In this document: one piece after another, positions 7,412 to 10,752 of the stretch | How the letters are laid out: every line of letters starts with the position of its first letter | How positions within the stretch are numbered: position 1 is the stretch's first letter | Assembly (NCBI GenBank): GCA_041685935.1 | Contig: JAWLES010000082.1 | Span: 1-10,752 of the forward strand | Direction: 5' to 3' | Origin: JAIPEK01 sp041685935 | GTDB taxonomy: Bacteria; Desulfobacterota; Desulfobacteria; Desulfobacterales; Desulfobacteraceae | DNA length: 10,752 nucleotides | Notes under the pieces: model-generated | Told to the model about the DNA's origin: nothing | The model's input: the letters and a program-made list of their open reading frames with translations, nothing else | The model's database searches: none | Translations under genes and position numbers: made by a program

Positions 7412-7654
7412 CTAAATCACTTGGGAGTTAGCTTTAATATATTCGATGGCGTCCTGAACGGTGACAAGCTTTTCAGCGTCCTCGTCATCTATATCAATGT
7501 CAAATACTTCCTCCATTGACATTACAAGCTCAACAACAGTCAGGGAGTCCGCCCCCAGATCCTCCACCAGCGAAGCCTCAGGAACGATATCATCAATACT
7601 GACATCATCCAGTTTATCCGCGATTACCTTTTTCACCTTATCTTCAACAGACAT
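7412..7654 (-). CDS. acpP: Acyl carrier protein
   Basis: An 80-residue, strongly acidic acyl carrier protein that carries growing acyl chains of fatty acid synthesis on a phosphopantetheine arm. The attachment motif GADSL is intact with S37 as the modified serine, and helix II continues as TVVELVMSMEE. The sequence DIDIDDEDAEKLVTVQDAIEYI is the usual C-terminal half. Length and composition fit the housekeeping AcpP rather than a specialised polyketide carrier. The start ATG at 7654 has an excellent AAGGAGG, but with a long 12-base spacer (7655-7666); no better in-frame start exists. It lies 25 bp after rpmF and 10 bp before rpiB. None of the usual fab genes is adjacent, so its elongation partners must be encoded elsewhere. 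Confidence 0.96.
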   Translation of the reverse strand: MSVEDKVKKVIADKLDDVSIDDIVPEASLVEDLGADSLTVVELVMSMEEVFDIDIDDEDAEKLVTVQDAIEYIKANSQVI

Positions 7655-7679
7655 AAATCAGGGCAGCCTCCTTGATTGG

Positions 7680-7865
7680 TTATTCCTCATCTTCCTTGCC
7701 GATGATCTGCCTGCCCCGGTATTCGCCGCACTCCGGACAAGCTGTATGGGGAAGTTTGGGTTCCCGGCACTCCGGGCAGACAGCAACCGTAGGCGCTGCA
7801 ACCTTCTGGTGCGTACGCCGTTTTCTGCCCCTGCTCTTTGATACCTTCTGCTTTGGTAAAGCCAT
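7680..7865 (-). CDS. rpmF: 50S ribosomal protein L32
   Basis: A 61-residue, basic ribosomal protein of the large subunit. It begins MALPKQKVSKSRGRKRRTH, the typical L32 N-terminus. It carries a four-cysteine zinc ribbon (C30, C33, C43, C46; two CPEC pairs around PKLPHTA), so it is the zinc-binding C+ form. The acidic tail GKEDEE is slightly unusual but common in length. The ATG at 7865 has AGGAG seven bases upstream. Other frames across the same bases (for example 7687-7872) give unrelated peptides with no family features and are not real. It is the first gene of a long leftward gene run, after a 220 bp non-coding gap. In many bacteria rpmF is followed by plsX and fab genes; here acpP comes next. 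Confidence 0.96.
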   Translation of the reverse strand: MALPKQKVSKSRGRKRRTHQKVAAPTVAVCPECREPKLPHTACPECGEYRGRQIIGKEDEE

Positions 7866-7872
7866 CTGTCAT

Positions 7873-7877
7873 CTCCT
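7873..7877 (-). promoter_or_regulatory. Ribosome binding site of rpmF
   Basis: AGGAG on the minus strand, seven bases before the rpmF ATG. It selects the L32 frame over the overlapping frame that starts at 7872. Confidence 0.7.
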
Positions 7878-7933
7878 AAATATTTAATTTCTTTCAATAT
7901 ATTACAATTCAGCAACTCCAGCCGAAACACATC

Positions 7934-7962
7934 TATTTATCTTAATCAACCTGAAAAGTCAA
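7934..7962 (-). promoter_or_regulatory. Candidate sigma70-type promoter for the rpmF operon
   Basis: On the minus strand TTGACT (7962-7957) matches the -35 consensus at five of six positions. After 17 bases comes TAAATA (7939-7934) as a weak -10; ATAAAT and GATAAA are overlapping alternatives at 16 and 15 bp spacing. Transcription would begin about 65 bases before the rpmF start in an AT-rich leader. The position, upstream of the first gene after the only real gap, supports the call; the -10 element is poor. Confidence 0.4.
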
Positions 7963-8085
7963 GATCAATTCGACATAACCGGGAATTTACAAAAAAAGCG
8001 ATCAGGGCAACTCGGCAGGAAAGAAGCACTGAATAAGATAAAACCGGCGGGTTGTTGCGGCAGTCAGCTCCAGGCGCGGCCGCTT
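7963..8085. other. Non-coding gap downstream of the cNMP-fold gene
   Basis: No gene, tRNA or repeat is visible. A T-rich run on the minus strand (complement of 7990-7996) would suit a terminator, but I see no stem directly before it. The only stem-like pair is GCGGC/GCCGC (8057-8061 with 8079-8083), with a 17-base loop and no proper T tract in the minus direction. How transcription of the rnf operon ends is therefore unclear. Confidence 0.4.
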
Positions 8086-8583
8086 TTACCAGGTGTTCAT
8101 CATTCCGATACCCATGAATTTGGCCACTTCATCCTGGAACTGCTTGAACCTGAACCCCACAACCTGGACCATATACTTCATGAGTTTGAATCCTATACGG
8201 GTATCCGTCTCCATCAGATTGTTCAAAGCAGAGCTGCTTATCTTGATCACAGTACATCTTCGACTCACACAAAAAGCTGAAAGCCTCATTTTATAGGGAG
8301 GTATAAAACATGACCAGCCGAAAACCTGTGATTCGGGCAAACCTTTGTGGTGTGTGGACATGGCGCTTTGAGGGGTTGAAGGAGCTGCGTTGGGCATTTC
8401 GAACCGAAGCTCCACCTCTCCTTCGGTAACTATCCACATCTCCCTGGCAGGCTCTCCTTCAGTAAAGAGCTTATCATCCCTCTGATACTCTTCCTCGGAA
8501 CACAGATCCGCCACCTTTGAAAGTTCGTCATCCGTCAGTTCCTTGAAAATATCGAGATTCTCCAGAACATCAAGCGACACCAT
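8086..8583 (-). CDS. Stand-alone cyclic-nucleotide-binding-fold protein
   Basis: A 165-residue protein with a single Crp/Fnr-type cNMP-binding beta-barrel. Visible features are the N-terminal helix LENLDIFKELTDDEL (7-21), the barrel glycine pattern LFTEGEPAREMWIVTEGEVEL (39-59), and FGWSCFIPPYKMRLSAF (88-104) at the place of the phosphate-binding cassette. There is no helix-turn-helix and no membrane segment; after the barrel comes only a helical tail ending FMGIGMMNTW. In classical cAMP binders the cassette begins FGE and ends RTA; here W90 replaces the key glutamate, so cAMP binding is doubtful. The start ATG at 8583 is chosen because AAGGAGG lies five bases upstream; a longer open frame to 8733 runs into the rnfB coding region. 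It lies 16 bp after rnfB and is likely co-transcribed. A sensory or regulatory role for the Rnf complex is only inference. Confidence 0.8.
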   Translation of the reverse strand: MVSLDVLENLDIFKELTDDELSKVADLCSEEEYQRDDKLFTEGEPAREMWIVTEGEVELRFEMPNAAPSTPQSAMSTHHKGLPESQVFGWSCFIPPYKMRLSAFCVSRRCTVIKISSSALNNLMETDTRIGFKLMKYMVQVVGFRFKQFQDEVAKFMGIGMMNTW

Positions 8584-8588
8584 GGTCA

Positions 8589-8595
8589 CCTCCTT
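8589..8595 (-). promoter_or_regulatory. Ribosome binding site of the cNMP-fold gene
   Basis: AAGGAGG on the minus strand with a five-base spacer to the ATG at 8583. It lies in the 16 bp gap after rnfB and rules out the longer start at 8733. Confidence 0.8.
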
Positions 8596-8599
8596 TCTT

Positions 8600-10684
8600 T
8601 TACACCGGGCCCATAACGGGTTTATCAGGATTATAACACAAACGGCAGCAGCCGAGGCAGCGGTCTGCCTCCTTTTGTGCACTCTGTTCGTCAAGCACCA
8701 GGTCCACTTCATCAAAGGTATGAATCCGGTCACTTACATTAAGCTCCGGCATCCGGGCCCTTGGAATATTTTCAACCCCTTTGACACTTGTGAATATGGA
8801 TTCGGGAATCCGCTTGTTCTGAAGAGAATCCCTTACCGGCTCGATTTTTTTCCCTTTGAGGAAAAGGTCAATGGATCTTGCCGCCCGCCGTCCGCCGCCT
8901 ATGGCATCCACCACCAAAGAAGGGCCGGTTGCCGCGTCCCCTGCAGTGAACACGTACGGAATCGTTGTTGTAAGTGTTTCAGGGTCGTTTTCTATTGTAT
9001 TCCAGCGGGTCAGCTCCAGCTCCGTCATCCTGGCATGGGGGTCCTGTTCCTTGAAAGCGGAATCCGGGGACTGGCCGATGGCGGTGACAACCGTATCCAC
9101 ATCCAGGGTGGTCTCGGAGCCTTCAACGGGTTCCGGTCTTCTTCTGCCGCTGGCATCCGGCTTGCCAAGTTCCATTCTAAGATACTCCAGCCGGCAGACG
9201 CGCTTGGAATTATCCTTGTCCAAAAGCCGTGTCGGTGAAGCAAGAAAAACGAACTCAATACCCTCTTCCTCGGAAGCAGCAATTTCAACTTCATTTGCCG
9301 GCATTTCAGCCCTGGTTCGCCTGTATATCATGTAGACCTTTTCAAGCCCCAGTCTCAACAGGGTCCTTGCGCAGTCAACCGCTGTATTTCCACCTCCGAT
9401 AACTGCCGCACGCGTCCCCAGGTCAAGGTTTTCCCCTTTTGAAGCCCTGGACAGAAAATCAATGCCTGTAAAACTCCCTTCCAGGTTTTCCCCCTCGATT
9501 CCAAGAGCGTAGTCTTTCCATGCACCTACACCTATAAAAACAGCATTGTAGCCTGCCGCCACAAGGGAGCCAAGCCCGAAATCCACGCCGAATTTGACAT
9601 ACGTAAACGCCTGTATCCCAAGGTTAAGTATGCCCTGAATCTCCCAGTCAAGTACTTTTTTCGGAAGGCGGTACTCCGGAATGCCGTACCTGAGCATGCC
9701 GCCCAATTCAGGCATGGACTCGAAAATGGTAACGCCGTGTCCCAGCCGGCGAAGGAAAAAAGCTGCGCTCAGACCGGAGGGGCCGCCGCCGATCACCGCA
9801 ATCTTCTTTCCGGAGTCCGGTGCGCATTTTATGGGAATCCGCTGTCCGGAATTCATTTCATAGTCCGAAGCAAAACGTTTCAACTGATTAATCGAGACAG
9901 GCTCGTCTTCAATACCCCTTCGGCATTCATCCTCGCAGGGATGCGGGCAAACCCGGCCGCAGGTGAGCGGCAGCGGATTTCTCATCCGGATGGTCCTGAC
10001 CGCCTCTTTATACTGTCCCTGCTTGATCTGGGCTATGTATCTTGCAATATCGATTTCAGCAGGGCAGGTCTGGGCACACGGTGCCAGCGGATCGTTCAGC
10101 TGGTTGAATTTCAGGATCTTTTCCGAAAGTGTTTTCACCTCGATAATATCCTTGGGGCAGGCCTTCTGGCAGGCCCCGCACCCAACGCACCTGTCGTCGT
10201 TGACCACGGGGTAACCGTTTGGACCGATTCGCACTGCACTGAAATTGCAGGCCCTTACGCAGTCACCAAGGCCTATGCAGCCGATATGGCAATCCCGCTT
10301 GCCTCCGAACATAACCGCCATGGCCTTGCAGGACTGGATACCCAGGTACCGGTATCTGTTTGTGGCCCTGTCTCCCCCTTCACACATGTTATAGGCATGG
10401 GGGCTTTCAGCTGTTCCAGCTTCCATGCCCATGACCTCGGCTACCCTTTCAACACCCTCTTTGTTCGATATCACACAGACGCTGGGAGGTTCATCACCTC
10501 TGACTACGGCCTCAGCTGCGGCGGAGCAGCCGGTATATCCGCAGGCCCCGCAGTTGGCGCCTGCAAGATTGGCTTCCACCTGTTCGATCCTGGGATCCTC
10601 ATACACATAAAAAATCTTGGAGGCAAAGCTCAGTACAAGGCTTGCACAGGCTCCGAGTCCAATCATGAAAAGGATTGATTCCAT
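8600..10684 (-). CDS. rnfB: RnfB fused to a GltD-like FAD/NAD(P) oxidoreductase
   Basis: A 694-residue fusion. Residues 1 to about 180 are RnfB, the iron-sulfur subunit of the ion-pumping ferredoxin:NAD+ oxidoreductase. They comprise an N-terminal membrane helix (about 3-27), the four-cysteine cluster motif ANCGACGYTGC with C45, C48, C53 and C70, and two [4Fe-4S] motifs at C132/C136/C142/C146 and C166/C169/C172/C176. From about 200 it resembles the glutamate synthase small subunit (GltD) and NfnB family: a cysteine-rich domain (C203, C207, C242, C246, C250, C254), an FAD site GGGPSG (299-304), ESMPELGGML, a nucleotide site GGGNTA (430-435), YRRTRAEMP, the FAD-closing TAGDAATGPSLVVDAI, and a last DRCLGCCRLC motif. 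RnfB alone is typically about 190-330 residues. AAGGTGG lies six bases before the ATG. The gene follows a probable rnfA end by 20 bp. The flavoprotein substrate is unknown; NAD(P)H is inferred. Confidence 0.92.
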   Translation of the reverse strand: MESILFMIGLGACASLVLSFASKIFYVYEDPRIEQVEANLAGANCGACGYTGCSAAAEAVVRGDEPPSVCVISNKEGVERVAEVMGMEAGTAESPHAYNMCEGGDRATNRYRYLGIQSCKAMAVMFGGKRDCHIGCIGLGDCVRACNFSAVRIGPNGYPVVNDDRCVGCGACQKACPKDIIEVKTLSEKILKFNQLNDPLAPCAQTCPAEIDIARYIAQIKQGQYKEAVRTIRMRNPLPLTCGRVCPHPCEDECRRGIEDEPVSINQLKRFASDYEMNSGQRIPIKCAPDSGKKIAVIGGGPSGLSAAFFLRRLGHGVTIFESMPELGGMLRYGIPEYRLPKKVLDWEIQGILNLGIQAFTYVKFGVDFGLGSLVAAGYNAVFIGVGAWKDYALGIEGENLEGSFTGIDFLSRASKGENLDLGTRAAVIGGGNTAVDCARTLLRLGLEKVYMIYRRTRAEMPANEVEIAASEEEGIEFVFLASPTRLLDKDNSKRVCRLEYLRMELGKPDASGRRRPEPVEGSETTLDVDTVVTAIGQSPDSAFKEQDPHARMTELELTRWNTIENDPETLTTTIPYVFTAGDAATGPSLVVDAIGGGRRAARSIDLFLKGKKIEPVRDSLQNKRIPESIFTSVKGVENIPRARMPELNVSDRIHTFDEVDLVLDEQSAQKEADRCLGCCRLCYNPDKPVMGPV

Positions 10685-10690
10685 TACACA

Positions 10691-10697
10691 CCACCTT
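10691..10697 (-). promoter_or_regulatory. Ribosome binding site of the rnfB fusion gene
   Basis: AAGGTGG on the minus strand, six bases before the ATG at 10684-10682, in the gap after the probable rnfA stop. Confidence 0.7.
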
Positions 10698-10704
10698 GTC
10701 TATT

Positions 10705-10752
10705 TTATACCATTCCCTTGAACGCAAAAAAGGAGAGCGAAATCATGCCTGC
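10705..10752 (-). CDS. rnfA: Probable RnfA C-terminus, 5' part outside window
   Basis: Fifteen codons and a TAA are visible, reading AGMISLSFFAFKGMV. RnfA and RnfE are small membrane proteins of about 190-200 residues, and their last transmembrane helix commonly ends with an Ala/Gly-rich, Phe-rich stretch and a FxG element like this one. The position directly upstream of rnfB matches the common rnfCDGEAB gene order, which favours RnfA over RnfE. Only the tail can be seen, so the call rests mainly on context. Confidence 0.6.
   Translation of the reverse strand, partial: AGMISLSFFAFKGMV

Noticed and set aside
7687..7872. Alternative small ORF over rpmF with its own ATG
   Set aside because: It overlaps the L32 gene in another frame, has no recognisable family, and the zinc-ribbon L32 frame explains the region with a good ribosome site.
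8057..8083. Inverted pair GCGGC/GCCGC near the cNMP-fold gene stop as a terminator
   Set aside because: The stem is only five pairs with a 17-base loop. The short T run lies on the plus-strand side and no plus-strand gene ends there. It may be chance in GC-rich sequence, including a GCGGCCGC palindrome.
8584..8733. N-terminal extension of the cNMP-fold protein to 8733
   Set aside because: The extra 50 residues run in another frame through the rnfB 3' end and show no domain features, while a strong AAGGAGG sits before the ATG at 8583.
9737..10678. Long plus-strand open frame (313 codons) opposite rnfB
   Set aside because: It mirrors the iron-sulfur and flavoprotein coding region in antisense, and its translation shows no family motif. 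Long antisense frames are expected opposite GC-rich genes.
1..10752. CRISPR array, tRNA or rRNA genes, insertion sequence or phage genes
   Set aside because: No spaced direct repeats, no cloverleaf-like segments and no transposase or integrase motifs were seen; the window is almost fully coding housekeeping sequence.

Overview
All recognisable genes lie on the minus strand, so the window reads from right (10752) to left (1). The content suggests an anaerobic or facultative Desulfobacterota-like bacterium (the old Deltaproteobacteria, possibly Desulfobacteraceae-type). The reasons are an Rnf cluster whose RnfB carries a GltD-type flavoprotein module, a stand-alone cyclic-nucleotide-binding-fold protein, and the run rpmF-acpP-rpiB-dCMP deaminase-nrdR-ribD-ribE-ribBA-ribH-nusB. 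This assignment comes from gene order and protein style, not from a search.

Right end (10752-8086): the last 15 codons of a probable rnfA are followed by a 694-residue RnfB fused to a glutamate-synthase small-subunit-like, FAD/NAD(P)-binding oxidoreductase. Next comes a 165-residue cNMP-binding-fold protein starting 16 bp after rnfB. These form the tail of an rnf operon for membrane-bound, ion-coupled electron transfer between ferredoxin and NAD(H).

The gap 8085-7866 (220 bp) is the only sizeable non-coding stretch. It holds a plausible sigma70-type promoter for the leftward rpmF operon, and no convincing terminator.

Middle (7865-5987): rpmF (ribosomal protein L32), acpP (acyl carrier protein), rpiB (ribose-5-phosphate isomerase B), a dCMP deaminase and nrdR (ribonucleotide reductase repressor). 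The plsX/fab genes that often separate rpmF from acpP, and the fabF that often follows acpP, are absent here.

Riboflavin block (6000-2450): ribD, ribE, ribBA and ribH encode every dedicated enzyme from GTP and ribulose-5-phosphate to riboflavin. Only the dephosphorylation step, usually done by a general phosphatase, is missing. Genes overlap or are separated by 38 bp or less, and nusB (transcription antitermination) overlaps the end of ribH. No riboswitch is possible in the ribD upstream region, which is nrdR coding sequence.

Left end (2034-1): a glyoxalase-II-like metallo-beta-lactamase-fold hydrolase begins at a TTG codon. It is followed by pabB (aminodeoxychorismate synthase component I, folate pathway), which runs off the left edge close to its expected C-terminus.

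From rpmF to pabB the largest intergenic space is 50 bp, so the stretch may be one long housekeeping transcription unit for cofactor, nucleotide and translation functions. I saw no tRNA, rRNA, CRISPR array, insertion sequence or phage gene.
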